A stretch of 64,000 bases of DNA from Volvox africanus (taxonomy: Eukaryota; Chlorophyta; Chlorophyceae; Chlamydomonadales; Volvocaceae): the NCBI GenBank assembly GCA_030268105.1, contig BSDZ01000013.1, positions 725,001 through 789,000 of the forward strand, in the 5' to 3' direction. A program made the position numbers and the translations under genes. Each line of letters starts with the position of its first letter. Position 1 is the stretch's first letter. Below, one piece after another: positions 11,303 through 25,100 of this stretch. The notes beneath the pieces were generated by a model, which did no database searches, was not told the DNA's origin, and was given only the letters and a program-made list of their open reading frames with translations.

Positions 11303-12715
11303 GTGAAGCTCGATCTCATCGTAAGGACCATGATCCACATGATCCTCATAATCCCTTCCCCTTCCCGGTCAGCTTACATCAAAATAACATGCATGTTTTT
11401 CTTCCGCCACGTAAAGGCGGAGCCACCGGTCTGCGCGTGTCACCCTCACACACACATCATCATGTGCCGGGGCCTAGCGATTGGAGATTGGGAGGGGGGG
11501 GACCGGGCGTAGCGGGCTGGCGGGTGTATGGGCTGCGCTAGGCATGGCTGGTGGGCGGTCGGGACGCGGCTGGTGCCACCATTGTAGCCCCTTGCTACAA
11601 CCTCAAATCTGCCTGTCCGTGCGTGTGACGATGTGCCCTCCTGGTACGACGTACGGAACGATAAACCTTTTTAATTTGTCGAATTTCACGAATTTTCGTT
11701 CTTTCGTTCTCATTATCTCAAGTTGTCGTTGCCATTAAAAGGTCCATCCGCCAATGTCGGACGATGTAGCAAAAGTCTTGCAACGTTGCAACGCGAAGTG
11801 TACGAAAAGGTCAGGATGTGGATGTGAAGTGTTTCGGAGAGGGTTATTGGAACAGGGACAATCCGTCGGGCTGCTGCTTTGTATATTGTGAGTGCATTCG
11901 GAAACAACTTCAGAATTTGGCGTGCATGGAATTCACTTTTTGGGCCCTTCGGTATACCAGACGACGTACGGCGGGGACTCAACTGCGATACGTACGGCGC
12001 GCCGCAGCGTTCGTGAAGATGTAGATGTTAGAGAAACAAGGGGGGCTAAGCTGGCTGGGTCGGAGGAATGATGTGGGATTTCTGACAGTTTTGGTGATTT
12101 TAAGCGCGTGCGCGGGCGGGGTGCGAGCGGGAGCATGCGGGTGAGTAGACTTGCTATATGTTGGGGGTCGGAGGGGGCCTTCCTCAGTTGAAACATCACC
12201 CTACACACACACACACACACACACACATTTTTGGAGGGCAGTGGTATCGACCGATCGCAGCTGACTGACAGATTGACATGCCGACAGACCTCCCAACTTC
12301 CAGCATTCCGGATGTCGTATTTCCCGCATATAATCGAACAAAGCCCCATTTTCCTAGCTTGGTTGTATCATATACGAGATGCTGTGAATACCATTACACC
12401 ATCACCATCAGGAAAACATTCTTTGTGGGACTGTTGTCAGTCGAGTAGACGCGCACCTGCTACCGTATGCTTTCTTCGTTGCCCCTCCCCGATCCAAACA
12501 TTCTGATTCCACGAACTGCTGGGGCTTGGGGAGGGGTAAGGGTAAGGAAACCTCGGCCTGTCCTCCTCGCGATTACATGTTGTCGGTTTGCGGTGATGAT
12601 GATGATGATGATGATGTGTGTGTGTGTGTGTATGGCTGGAGTTGCGGGTGGGGACTGCTTCCAAATGCGTTAGTTCGGAACATTCGCTGAGCATAACCGA
12701 TATACTGCTATCCCT

Positions 12716-13056
12716 GTGGAAGCGCTCGACTTATTGAACAGCGCGAATGGGAGTGGGGTAACGCCTGTTGGAGCGCAACATGCATCAGCGGCACAGCAGC
12801 GTGCACCTGAGGACCTAGAGGAATGTGGGTGGGGAGGGTCCGAGGGGGGTTCATTCGAGTTTGGGTTGTACAATTCTGGAAGGGGGAAGGGGGAGGGGGG
12901 AAGGGGGACGGAGAGGGGGAGGGGGGTGGTACTTCTTCTGCCCTCCCCCTGGCGTCCTCGAGTGCAGAGGCCGCGGCTGTGAGCCCCTCCCTGGATGTGG
13001 CGGGAATGACTCCTTCCGCAGGTGACGTCCCCTCCTCCTCCTCCTGCTCCCACTAG
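12716..13056 (+). other. Possible orphan exon(s), Ala/Ser-rich
   Basis: Two short stretches in different frames have the amino-acid texture of volvocine coding sequence. One reads VEALDLLNSANGSGVTPVGA with some further residues (about 12717-12820). The other reads SSAEAAAVSPSLDVAGMTPS and ends at a stop at 13054-13056. Between them lies a G-rich tract that could be an intron. They could be distal 3' exons of the kinase gene if its stop at 10509 is spliced away, or a small separate gene. There is no domain similarity and no clear poly(A) signal nearby. Confidence 0.2.
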
Positions 13057-16000
13057 TGCTCCCACTACCACTACATTGCTACGACGGAGTGCACGGGGGA
13101 TTGCTTATCCTTCCCCGCTAGTTTTCCCATGGTGAGGTGTGAGGTTTTCCTCCTGGCTGCATGTACGGAGTTGTTGCGTGACTAATGCCGTATTGGGCAC
13201 GTTACTTGGGGCCGGTATTTGGGGCGTGCGCACATGCGGGGTTGGGGATGTGCGGGGCTGGGGATGTGGGGGGGAGAGGGGGGTGAGCGTTCCGTACCCG
13301 GTCGGTGGTGGAGGTGCTGGAATGATCCTCTTGCACTGTCTGTCTGTCTGTCTGTGTTTGTGTTTGTCTTTCAACACACCGATTTTGCATGAAACACCTG
13401 GTCGTTGGTACGACTGATTTCAAGGGGTGAGGTGGGGGAATACCGTAAGGTACGGCAGGGTTTGTTATAGTTACGGCAGCGGGACGTGTGGCGGCGACAT
13501 TGTGCTGTGTGTCGCCCCGTGCGCGCGCTTTGGTGTGTATGCATATATATGGGTGTGTATTTCTCTCTAAACGCTTCAGAAGGCTGCGGGAACCAGGAGG
13601 AAGTACGACGAAGTACGACGAGGCTCAGCTCGAGGTTCTGCGTGGCGGCCTGGTGGTGATTTGTGTGTGGGGAGGGCATCTTCTTTCGTTAGGCAAGAAC
13701 GGTTTTGTTGGTTGACGGTTGTCAGTGAAAACCCAGTGAGTTGTCAAGGGGAGTGATGAACGCAGCTGGACCAGCTCCAGCTGCCGTTCGGACCACCTAT
13801 AATTCATTGGTTGGTTGGCTGGTTGGTTAGTTTGCAAGAACAAGAAAGTTTGCAGGATGAAGGGGTTTGATGATAAGCTTCACTTCCCACGTCCCACTGT
13901 TGACCGGCCCGATCTTCCACGCCGGGGGGGGGGGTATGGAGGTATAACTCAGTGTGTTGCATTCACACACAAAACACACACACACACACACTAGCAGTGA
14001 TCGTCACGTTCTTTTGATGGTAGCTTTTACGTGATGCTTGACAAGGAATTACGTAATCTTACTTTCTCATTCATTAAAGGATTTCTACGGTCCGTACACA
14101 TGTACCAGTGGGCCCTCAGTTGGTCGGTATTCGGTAGTTGGCACAACTGCCAACAACTCCGACACGGAAGCCGTACTAAGCCGTACTAAGCTAGTAATTA
14201 TTCATGACGTCATGGCTATGTGGGAGAACAGACGCCCATAAGGCCCAGCTGGTTCTCGTCCGCAGCAGTACAACATTACTCGCCTCCATTGCATATCATA
14301 ATGACGACGTGCGTTTAACACTTTGTCTATCCCCAACCCCTCCATATCCCCATCATCATTATTATCATCATCCACATCATCATATATGTATATTATCTCA
14401 TCGCGTACATTGTGCCATATTTTATATCATCGCCATCATCAATGTAATGACTCACAACCATGTCATGCTCGCGCTCGTATGCAAACACGTGCGTGTGCGT
14501 GCGATATCACTGGCCGCCGTGCAACGGCAGAAAGCGCGGGAGGGGGACCAAGCCGTAAGCTCTTCGAACAATCGGAGTGAACATCAGGTCGCGTATAAAA
14601 GTGTATATGATTGCCAAATTGATGGTTAGAACAGAATCGTTGAAAGCTTGGATTTGTACGAGGATTGTAACCTCCATGGCGGGGTGAGGGAGGGGATTAT
14701 TGCGACTTGGGTTAGCAGCGGGGGGATGGAGCTATGTCGGCTGCCGTATAGATCTGTACAGCCCTATTGCAATGCCCTCCCCAAATACATATCCCCCGGA
14801 CACGACCTCCCCCAATAACAAGTCCTCAGTTTATGTTGTGACAAAAAAAACCCAAACCCCAAAAGTGTCGTAAAAATTGAAATCCTATTCGTGTGCGAGT
14901 CAGTGGCGTCTGCACTCCCTTCACCCTGAGCCATCATCCAGGACCCGCACGTCATGCACGGCTCCGCACACACACACACGTACACGTGGGTGGATGGATG
15001 GATGGATAGGTGGATGGATAAGTAAATCAATCACTGTGACTGCCCCCAGGCTGCGGCCGCCGCGGCGCTGTGGACCTCTATAACCATGCCAGATGCCGCA
15101 GTCGTACTGCCGTGATATCTTGAAATATCTGCGATGGGAGGGAAGGGGAGAGGAGGGGAGGCCGGCGGCGACATTGAACACGTCACCTTTCACCTAACGA
15201 CCTGAGTCTTCTGTTCCCCTTCCACACCCGTCCATACCCCACGTCCTGGACCAGCTGCGGGGCAAGACAAGATGCCGGTACGTTCGTGTACGACAAGAAA
15301 GGCAAGGGTACGGCAGATCCAGGTGTGAGGAGGTAAACAAATACACGTAAGCAAGCGTGGGGATATATAACATAAGTTATTCTTAAATGACCTTGCAATT
15401 ATATTTATAAACATGGGTTACATGACCTTGTTATTATGTACTTTGTTTACGTAATGCTCTCAAGATAGGCATCAGATCATTTTAGTCATGATCACTCGGG
15501 TACCGAACACCGACTTGTTTTTGACAATCCTGTAGTCGGTATATATATCGACACCTCGAGCAGGTGGAAAAATACTCTTGAGAAAGGAGCTGTCCCTGGC
15601 TTATTACTTTCCTATGTCAACTATACCCGTCTTTCTCCCAATACGTTTAGTGCGAGCGTTACTTTTGGGGTCAGAAGACCTCTGATAGATAGTAACAGCA
15701 CATACATGTCGGTCGGTCTACTCCTAATCCTCTCAGGAACTTGAAGCAAAGATATCAATTACTTCTTACCCAGCTTGTACTTAAAAATCAAGACGGTCCA
15801 ATCCGATGCAGCAAACCGAACGCTTGATCGCATAACAGGTATTCTATTCGCCTGCCCGTACGAAAACATAGCCCACACATACAGCAATAAATACGCCCGC
15901 TGCCAGTTGCCGGGAGGCATGACACTGGATCTTTCAGTTGGATTGGTCCGGTCACCGCAATTTATTTGAAAACTCTTCGTCATTACCTAGACACGCGCTA

Positions 16001-16978
16001 GACACATTCTTTACGTAATCAAGTTGTATACGGTCAGGCACCACTTCTCGATATCCGGCAGTACATATCCTTAGAATGTTTTGAAGACTCACAGCAAATG
16101 ATGAAGCACATCAGGTTGTAATGAGATATCCATCGGCAAAAGCCCCCAAGAACCCCAAACCATTTCTTCCCAGCAAATCCTCCAAATCGTCGTCTGAAGT
16201 CCTTCACCAGCAAACGAGCACTCTCCTCGGTCACTCTGCAAAGTCCTCAATATTCCGCCAGGCAGCATCCTCGGATCGCAACTATTCAATATATACCCGG
16301 ACATCAATAAGCAGCCGGTGGTGCAGTCGTGATGGAAAACCGCCAACACGGCCCGCTTAACATCTGGTGCCTAAGCCGCCGGTCAGTCCCAAAGCCACGC
16401 CGCCTTGAAGCTTCACCGTCAGCAGTACTATCAGCAGCAGTAAAATAACACTCCGCACGTCCGTCTCATTAATTGAAAATACATGATCCGTCTGCTCGTC
16501 CATCCATACGTTCAGAAGATGGAGCTCGTTCTATCGTACATATAGTTTGCGAAGAGTGCCCCACTTATCCTGATAACCCTATCCCCCTCGAAATAGACCG
16601 CCCTGTGCATGTCGTCCATGTCAACGCACTCCACCCGAAGTCTAACGAACACTTAAATCAGACAAAAGAGAGAAGGCAACACCAAGAAGACAATCCAGAG
16701 CTGGCAATGCGCAATGCTTGCCGTAATTATAGAAGTATTGTACGACATATGCACGTCATTTTACCTGAAGCCAATCTCCAGATCCGAACGCCTTAATATA
16801 ACTTTAACAAATACTGAACATAGCCCGCTCGGGTTTTTCACTTCCCGTGTGGACACCTCCCGACCATGTCCCGGAGGTCACATACTTGCGACCCACCTTC
16901 GTCCTCATCACTCTGATGAAGTTCAGCATGAAAATGGACCGGCAGCAGGCAGCGACCCCTCGCCAGCGGCCTGCCGCC

Positions 16979-16983
16979 TTACA
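16979..16983 (-). terminator. Candidate poly(A) signal TGTAA for the amine oxidase gene
   Basis: TGTAA on the minus strand 275 bases after the amine-oxidase stop codon. TGTAA is the usual volvocine polyadenylation signal. A 5-mer occurs often by chance, so this is only positional support. Confidence 0.35.
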
Positions 16984-17258
16984 TGCAGTGGAACAGGCTG
17001 GTCCTTCCCCGGTGCTGTTTTCAGCCATCCGCCCTCAAGCAGTTGATATAACAGCGAAGGGTTAAACCTTGCCATCCGCAGCGTTTTTGAGGCTCATGAC
17101 ATCACCTCGCATGTAGCTACCCCGCTCTACCCACAACCGATCAACCCAACAGACGAACAACTGACTGTGGGCCCAACGTGCCCAGCTATCTACCCCCGTA
17201 GTCAGTTTGGATGAGCCTCAGTCTCGTGCCCCAGACAGACAGACAAACACATGGTGGA

Positions 17259-20200
17259 TTAGAGTTTGCTGAGCGCCGGCTTAGTCGCCACAGCCGCCAC
17301 GTCCACTGCTGCCCGGATTTGCGCGGCCGCACGCTCTGCTGTCTGCATGGCCCCTTGTATGCACGGGTTGATGGTCTCATTGGTCGCCTCCCCCGCAAAG
17401 AATACCCTGCCCAACACGGGACTTGCCAATGCGGCGCGGTCGCCCAACTCCGCGCCCAAGGAGGGGTACGAGTAGGCGCCGCGGACGTACGGCTCCTGAG
17501 ATGAGGGAAGTCACGGGTAGTGGGTATGAGAGCGGACTAGCTTTCATCGGGCGCTGTCAAAGGACATTCTTTTGAGGCTTCTCTTGAAAAATGTAATAAT
17601 GATGATAAGGAAAATGAAATTACGACATGAATGGATATTGAATATGGCAATAAACTGGGCGGGCGGGCGACTCAGAAAACAAAGCATTACTAGTGAAGGG
17701 TCAGGAGGTCCCCGGACTGATTTTCTTCCTCAGTGCCGCTCGCCACCGCCGAGTACACTTCGCAACGTATGAACAGTTTGCATGCCGTCGTGCAATGTAG
17801 AAATGTATGTCCTTGATGGAAACAGAACCAGCACCGTCCAGGGGCACTTCTCTGGACGTGTCGCACCAAACCTAAGAAGGAACCTTCCAGTCCATGTCTT
17901 ACATCCCACCCTCCCAATCCCTCCCACCATCCAACCAGCCACGCGGTTTACCCTTCATTACTGACCCTCAGGACTGCCCCTTCAAAAGGCCCTTCGGGCT
18001 GTCTCGCCACCGTCACACACTATCTCTCGCGGCTCAGCAAACAAAGCATTGAAATTTTCAAGTGGGTCAGGAATTCCCCTTTGATAACTATTTTCCTCAT
18101 TGCCGCGAAGATCAATTCTAAGGCCGGTACAAAAAACATCGCAAACCATCATATTACATGTCATACCCCCAAATTAAGTATAATTAATATGAAAAAAAAA
18201 AATAATTACATGTATAAAACCTGTACATACATGTAAAGATGTACATAATGAAATACACACACATACACTGGGGTGCTCAGTAGCTGTAGGCAGTCCGGGA
18301 AGTGGCTCGGGTGGATTAACGAGTTCGGCCCCAAGGGGCCCTCCTCGGGTCATGGGATGTCCCCTCGCTGTGTTTCGTCATCGCCACCGCACCAACGCTG
18401 ACATCGCCCCCACTGCCCCAACTCCATCCACATGACTTACTCCAAATTGTATAAATGACCTTTTACTTAGCGCTGCTAGCGTAACGTCATTCACAGAAAT
18501 GCTGACAAAACACACACACGGCACCAACCGAGCCCCCAGCAACCCACCTTAGACCAGTCTACGACGTGACCCTTGACAACGGACGAGGAGGCCGGGCGGG
18601 GGTCAGTGGGGGCGCCGAATATCTCATCGAGCTGCTCCAGGAAGCGCCGCTGCGCCGCGTCCGGCCCCATCGCTGATACCTCGTCGGCCCGCTCACCCGC
18701 AATGAAGCCAACGATGCAGTATGGTGTGCCAGCACCTGCGGGATCCAGAGGAGTTAAAAAGAGCCGGGCGGGACGACATTGAGAAGTGCACAACAGCAGA
18801 GTCTAGTAGCTGTCTAGTAGGGAATGAGTAAATAAACAGCCCCAATGACGACGTTTGGTGACGATATATAGACTGATACACGCATACGAGATGACAGCTT
18901 TTGCGGTTTGGTTGAATGTGATGTGGCGTGGGATGTGAGAAATGGTTTGGTTATGAAATGGTTTTTGAGACTGTGATGCGATCGCAGATCGCGGCATTAT
19001 CAGTGGACGCTCTGTTTGAGCCCGCGCGCAGAGAATGAAAGCGGCAATTACACAAAATCATCAAAGTGTCATTCCTATTATTAAAATAAAACGCCATGTG
19101 ATATTATTCTGTGTACAATACTAACAATGTGCAATATGATGTTATAAACTGTGATGGCAAGAAGGACAAGACACACTGGCAAGGAGAAGCACGCCCGGTG
19201 TCCTTCCTCCTTTCAGCACGTGCCTCCCAGCGTCCCGCCCCAGTGGGTGGTCCGAACCTTACCTGGATTAGTGGGAGGGTAATTGAGCATCCAAAACTCA
19301 GGTGCGAAGGCTCCGGGACACACCACGTCGTACATGTCCTCCTTCCAGAATCTTCTGCTAAACGAAAGCACGACCTTGATCACGTTTCCCATCCGTACTC
19401 GTGACAGCGCTGCAGTCTTGGCAGCAGACAGCGGGGGTGAGAAGGTGATGGCGCCTTGCTGAGGGGTAGGAGGTACGAAAGGGGAAGAGCAGGGGGGGGG
19501 GTCAGATCGTGGGGAAGGACAAAGAGGGCAAGAGGAGGGTTCCAAGGAAGGAGTTGGTGCACAACCTACCCTCCGTACAGGTGGGGTGGTGACCCACATC
19601 CCCACATAACATCTACAAGAAGCGAAAAGCCATTTAGCGCAGTCCCTAACATGCCTGCCATCTGACGTTATGGGAGAAATGGGTATCTGACATTATTGGA
19701 AGAAAAGTAACTCAAGCAACCCAACATTTTATATGGAGTAATATACTACAGCTAAACAAATATAAAACACTGCGCACAAGCCCGCAAAACAGCGCCACCA
19801 CTTCATAACAGGCAGTAGAATCAACAAATTAATCATTAATTAACATAGCCATACCTGCAGGATTGTGACTGGCACCGTGACGAGCACCGCGCCGCAGCGC
19901 ACCACGCGCCCATCCGCTGAGCAAACCCGCACACTGGCGCCCGGCTGGTCTCCGCCCCCGTAAGCAATACTGGACACCACCCAGCTGGTCTTGATGTTAG
20001 CGCCGCGAGCCAAGTGGGTAATGACGGCCCCCATGGAGCGGTCCATCAGCAGGTAAGTCTCACCTGCTCGAGGGGGGAGGGCCACAATAGGAGGACTCTG
20101 AAGGCAAACAGGAACAATTTAGAACATTTATATGAATAAATGTATTAACATTATAGGCATAGATTATTTTGGCGTTACACTGTCAGTGACTTGCCCTGAA

Positions 20201-21789
20201 AGGACAAGCAGCTACCGGCGGCTCTGACCGCACATATGTATTTAACATGTACACATAAATATTACACATTACACATGAATATTATAACAGATCAATTCAG
20301 GTTTAAGCTCCTCACTCACCCGAGTCCCATCCACGGTTCTCCTCGATCATTTCCCGCAAGCCCAACTGTCGCAACGAACAACCAAAGTCGTTGGCATAGC
20401 ACGCCTCTGCGACGGCCATCTGTCGGTTCGTGCAACCCTTCGCCGCCATCCACTCGGCCGCGGACACATCTCGGCCGGGGGGGGGTTGGGCCTCATCGCC
20501 GCAATCACCGAACAGATCATGAACCTGCACTATCGGAAACAAAGGTCGTCAAAGCAGTCAGTGAAACCAACAACGTAACTGACAACGTCACAACATAACC
20601 AACAGACAACTTAAAAATACACAGTGACGCCCGTCCGGGAAGGAGCATCATCGTTGAACGTAATCTATCCGCATAATATGACCGACGTCATTCACCAAAC
20701 CCTAAGACACCCTCCTGAGCTGAGCTGCCTCGTAGCATGAAGGGCGGGAGGGATGACGAATCAATTAGGATTACTTTCAACATAATGTACGGTCATGAAG
20801 TACGTGAGTACGGCGCCAAGAGCCAGGGCGTCAGGGCAAAGGCATATCCCGACATCGCACCCCTAAACCTTCGACAAAAAATTGTTTCCTGCTACTCTAT
20901 CCTGCTAATCCTCTTCCAGTGCTCCGAAACCACATCATTCATCATTCCATTCAAGACTAGCGCTCCGAAACCTACCTTGTCAACTTCGTCATCCACGTCC
21001 TGATCGTTCACCAGGCCTTGTCCGCCGACCTCCTCACCGAAGTACCACCAGTCAGGCCACTCCTTCTCACCAAACTTAACTCCCAACTGCTGCTCAGCAA
21101 ACCGCACGAATACCGAGTTGCGGCCATGGACGAACTCGGGGCCGGCCTCTATGGGCCAGGGAGCCATGCCATGGACCTGTCCATGAAAGAGTGCATGAAC
21201 ACCAATAACTGAGCTTAGTTTGAAGGGGGAGGGGCAGCGCAGAAGGGAAGGAAACAAGAAGTCCACATCCAGACGGTCAGACAGAGGGAGGAGGGAGCCG
21301 TGTGAAAACACTGAGCTGCATGTCAGGGACTCAGTTAAGTGCAGGAAGAGGTCTAACTAGGGTTTGCTCTGCGAAACGCATACGTTAAGGCGAAAAAGCC
21401 GCTTAACGACTTCTCCGTCAACGTTAGAAAGCCTAAGTTGTGATGAGGTCAACAAATCAGAGATGCGGTTTGGAAGGCCTATGGTTGTTACATTATGAAC
21501 AAGAGGGCTGGACGCACAAAACTTGTTGTGTCGGTATATTATGGCCCGCCTCTCCGCGCCGCCATAGTCATTGCGACTACGTGGCAGATCTTGTATTACA
21601 GGCCGACAAATATGATGCGTTGTTAGCGCTTGGAAGAAGGTAGCCTACCTGCTTTATGCGTCCGCCTACACGGTCCTGCGCCTCAAGCACTACAACATCA
21701 GGGAAGCGGTCCTTCAGCAGGTGCGCCGCATAAAGGCCCGAGAGGCCGGCACCAATAATTGCGACGCTGTGGAAAGATTCCATTGTCAT
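17259..21789 (-). CDS. FAD-dependent amine oxidase (polyamine oxidase-like)
   Basis: Seven exons on the minus strand: 21789-21649, 21176-20976, 20524 to about 20316, about 20095-19855, 19458-19263, 18735-18548, 17495-17259. They join in phase to about 470 aa, the usual size for this family. Residues 1-47 contain VAIIGAGLSGLYAAHLL, the dinucleotide-binding Rossmann motif, then VVVLEAQDRVGGRI. Exon 2 begins with PIEAGPEFVHG, the conserved segment after the FAD loop. The last exon has PYVRGAYSYPS and VFFAGEAT, the C-terminal FAD-binding signature of amine oxidases. The protein should oxidise polyamines or other amines, releasing peroxide. No clear signal peptide is seen (MTMESFHSVAII). The exon 3/4 junction is ambiguous by four bases: the GTGAGT donor at 20319 breaks the frame, while the overlapping GTGAGG donor at 20315 with acceptor CAGAG restores it. 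SWIRM or chromatin-binding domains are absent, so it is not a standard LSD1. Confidence 0.9.
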
Positions 21790-22178
21790 ATGAAGATGAT
21801 GTATGTTATCCCAGCCGCCAGCAGGTACTGTTGACGCCGAATGCAGTTGTAAAGGGTAGAACGGCCTTGCATCTCATATTTGGCTCATTAATCGCCCGAG
21901 AGGACATGCGATATCGTAACCTAATCGAATATAATGACGGCGGCTCCATACAAACCAACATGCCGTTGCCTGGTACTGGGTGCCCACAACGGTGTACGGT
22001 GCCCACAACGGTGTACGATGCTCCACCTTCCAACCAAATTGACGGTCCGGACATACCGGGAGGTACATCGACCGCCAGAGGAAGAGCCAATAGCATTTGC
22101 GTTACGAACATTGTTAGCGAGACACTTTTGCTTCTTAACCAACGGACTGTCGGACATCGACTTGAATTACCTGCGATA
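21790..22178. promoter_or_regulatory. Shared 5' region between amine oxidase and ODA7
   Basis: Only 389 bases separate the two divergent start codons, so both promoters and leaders must lie here or overlap the genes. It contains a perfect 19-bp tandem duplication (21980-21998 and 21999-22017, unit GTGCCCACAACGGTGTACG). No clear TATA box was identified. Confidence 0.6.
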
Positions 22179-25100
22179 ATGGGGTTTCACCTAACCTCTG
22201 AGTCCTTGAGAAAGCTTTGCAAGGACCTTAAACTGTGAGAAAATTGATTTCATCCATAGTGTTGCTGACTTACCTGCTGAAGTGTTTTGACCCCAATTCG
22301 CGGATACTCGTTCCGCAGCTATACAAGCTGCCCGGAGCTTAATGATGTGCTTCACCTACAATGCAAGGGTATCACAAAGCTGGAGAATCTAGACGTGAGA
22401 TTGCGGTCTCGGTTATCCTTCCCTTGGCGAACCCAAATCAACAAGTTTGAATGCTCTTGGGTTCTTAATCGAAGATCTTTGGAACGAGGGTCACGTGCTA
22501 GGCAACATGTATGCAAAACAGTCGCATGCGTCTGACATGCTTCTTGTGTTTTGCAGGCTTATACGGGGCTAAAAACGTTGTACCTCGAACAAAACGCCAT
22601 TGCAGAGATTGAAAATCTTGACAAACTCGTTAACCTGCGATGTTTATACCTCGGGAAGAACATGATTTCCTCCACCCTCGGGCTGCAAGCTCTAACCAAT
22701 CTGGAAACGCTGGACTTGGCGGAGAACGTGATCACAACAGTAGTCGACCTTTCCAAGCTGCCTCTGCTTAAGACATTAAACATTTCAGGAAACAGACTTC
22801 ACACCGTCGATGACATCCGTGACCTAGCTGCGTGCCCGCAGCTTCAGTCCCTGGACATGACTTCCAATCGCTTGGAGGCACCGGAGGTCATAGACTTTTT
22901 CATGACTATGCCACTCCTCTACCTCAGGCTAATGGGCAATCCGGCTGTCAGCAATTACAAGTACGTCTGTGGGGTTATGCCACAAGGCGCACAACACACA
23001 GCATGTCTCACATGCTGCTCCCGGCTCCTCCCCATCACTTGCGCTCTTATTTTGCTATACCTGCCTAGGCAAAGCCATCCATGCTTCAGGACCATTCGAA
23101 GCCTCTCTGGCCCACACCATCGCTGCCATTGCGCTGGGCTCACTTCTTTCTCATGCGCCAAAGTCGACTCTCTGCTGCTGCTAACTTTTCCTCCCGCAGG
23201 CACTATCGTAAGACGCTGTTGGCCCGCATTCCCACTCTCAACTATTTGGACGACTCGCCCGTGTTCCCTAAGGATCGCCGGCTGGCAGTGGCCTTCATCG
23301 AGGGAGGGGGTCTGGAGGCGGAACGCGCCACGCGGGAGCTCATTCGGTGAGCACATGAAGGTAGCTGTGTACACCGGCGACAGTTCCAGGAACGCTGGTT
23401 GAGTTGTTCCAGGAACTCAGTAGGGCTTGTTAACTACTAAACTACTTGAAGGGCTGTCTGGCGGAAGGGGCGTATAAGGGGATGAGGTATTGCCGTTCCC
23501 GTTATCATGTCGCGCATCATGCTACATGCCAATACCGCCTGTCATGTTCTTTATCCTGAATCAATATTCGGCCTGTTGTGTCCTTGACCGCCTACTCCTC
23601 CCATACACTCCTCCCATCCACAGTAGATGAATTTGCATGCTGATTTGCCCCCACCCGCCTTCGACTGCCCCTTCCCTTCCCTCTCTCCTCCCTTACACGG
23701 CGCCGCTTGCCCCTTGCTGCTCTCAGGCGGGAGGAAGAGGAGATCCGGGAGGCCCACCGCCGCGCGTTTGATGAGATGGTGGAGAGGGCGCGACAGCAGC
23801 CGCCCGAGCCGCACGACCCCATGCGCTTTCGGGCCGTGCCACCCGGTGAGCCCCCCCCCTTTCCGCAGCCAGACCCGCAGTGGAGGGCCGGGGTCGGGAA
23901 CAAGGGATTGGGACGGGGGCCACTTGCTGTGAAATTGTGAACGCCTTCTATCTCTCTTACACTCGCTGTCAACCTTGCCGCTCGCTCTCCCCCCCTCCTT
24001 TTCGCTCCCTCTTGCTCCCTCTCGCTCTCTCTGCCCACGTTGCTCTCTCTCGCTCTCTCGCTCTGCCCACGTTGCGGGCTTTCATTACCCACTGCTACGT
24101 CCAGGGGAAAGCGAGAGCGACGAGGAGGGCCTTCCGGCGCTCTACCGTCGGCGGAACAGGGCATCCAGCGCCAATAACGGGGCCGCCGCCACCGCTGCCT
24201 CGTTGAAGGAGCCGCAATCGGGGAGCGCCAGCGATGGCGCAACCGCTGACGGTGCAAGCGCTATGGCTGGCGGCAGCGGCAATATAAATAGCAGTGGCAA
24301 CGTTCCGGTGGCGGCGAACGGCGTGTCAGCTGGAGGCGAATTATCCGCAGCCTCTGGCCCCGAAACCTCATCATCATCACCAGCAGCAGCAGCAGCAGCA
24401 ACGGTATCGGGTGCTGGGGGTAACTCCTCGGCAGTCAGTGGGAATGGAACGGCCGTGGCGGAGGGGCAACCCGATGCTTCAGCAGAAGCTGCTGGCGCAA
24501 GAAGCGTGGTGGCAGGCCTGACCCAGCCAACCCACGGGTCGCTCATCGTCCGTCTTGAGGAGGAGCTCCGGGACCTTGCCGCCTCCGCGTCAGCGTCAGC
24601 GTCCCCCGGCGGAGGTGATGAGGTTGGCGGCGACGACGTCGGCGTTAATGCGCTTCTCCATGCATCACTGGCGCGGCTGCACGCGGGCGTGTCCAACATG
24701 TCCAGCCCTGCCCAACTGCAGCACCTGCGGGGCTATCAACAGCAGCTACTGCAACCGCATAAGGCAGCGGGTTCAGCTGGTGCTGGTGCTGGTGCTGGTG
24801 CTGGGGCACAGCCGGCGGTGGCGCGCCCGGACTTCAGGTGTGTCCGGTTCGAGGGTTCGTCGCATATGTTTGAGAACGTTGCCCGAGGAGCTGGTGAAGG
24901 CCGACTTGAAGCCTTCGGATAAAAATGGACGGGAGAGAGGGACAGAATGGAAGGGCTGTTATTCCACATGTTAACCAAGAAGGTAGGGAGTGGAAAAAGT
25001 GGAAGTTTAACCCAGTTGCATTCACAGCAGTTGCATGCCTGTTTCCGGTATATACATTTATATTAATCAATGCTTCATATAGATGGGTTAAAAAAGAAAT

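Larger units (their letters stand above)
10512..17258. other. Gene-poor convergent region between kinase and amine oxidase genes
   Basis: About 6.7 kb beyond the kinase stop and before the amine-oxidase stop. It contains the two minisatellites, a (CA)n tract at about 12204-12228, a GAT/GT microsatellite at about 12595-12632, a G run near 13925, and TGGATGGATGGA repeats near 14990-15020. Codon-like stretches occur at 12716-12820 and 12925-13056 (Ala/Ser-rich, ending in a stop). They could be extra 3' exons of the kinase gene or nothing. From 13.1 to 17.2 kb I see no frame with recognisable similarity, no tRNA and no intact transposon. Confidence 0.5.

Noticed and set aside
10417..11349. Minus-strand 310-codon frame with MSHRTCHTAHVTPH repeats
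   Set aside because: Generated entirely by the 14-bp and 18-bp minisatellites; no similarity outside the repeat.
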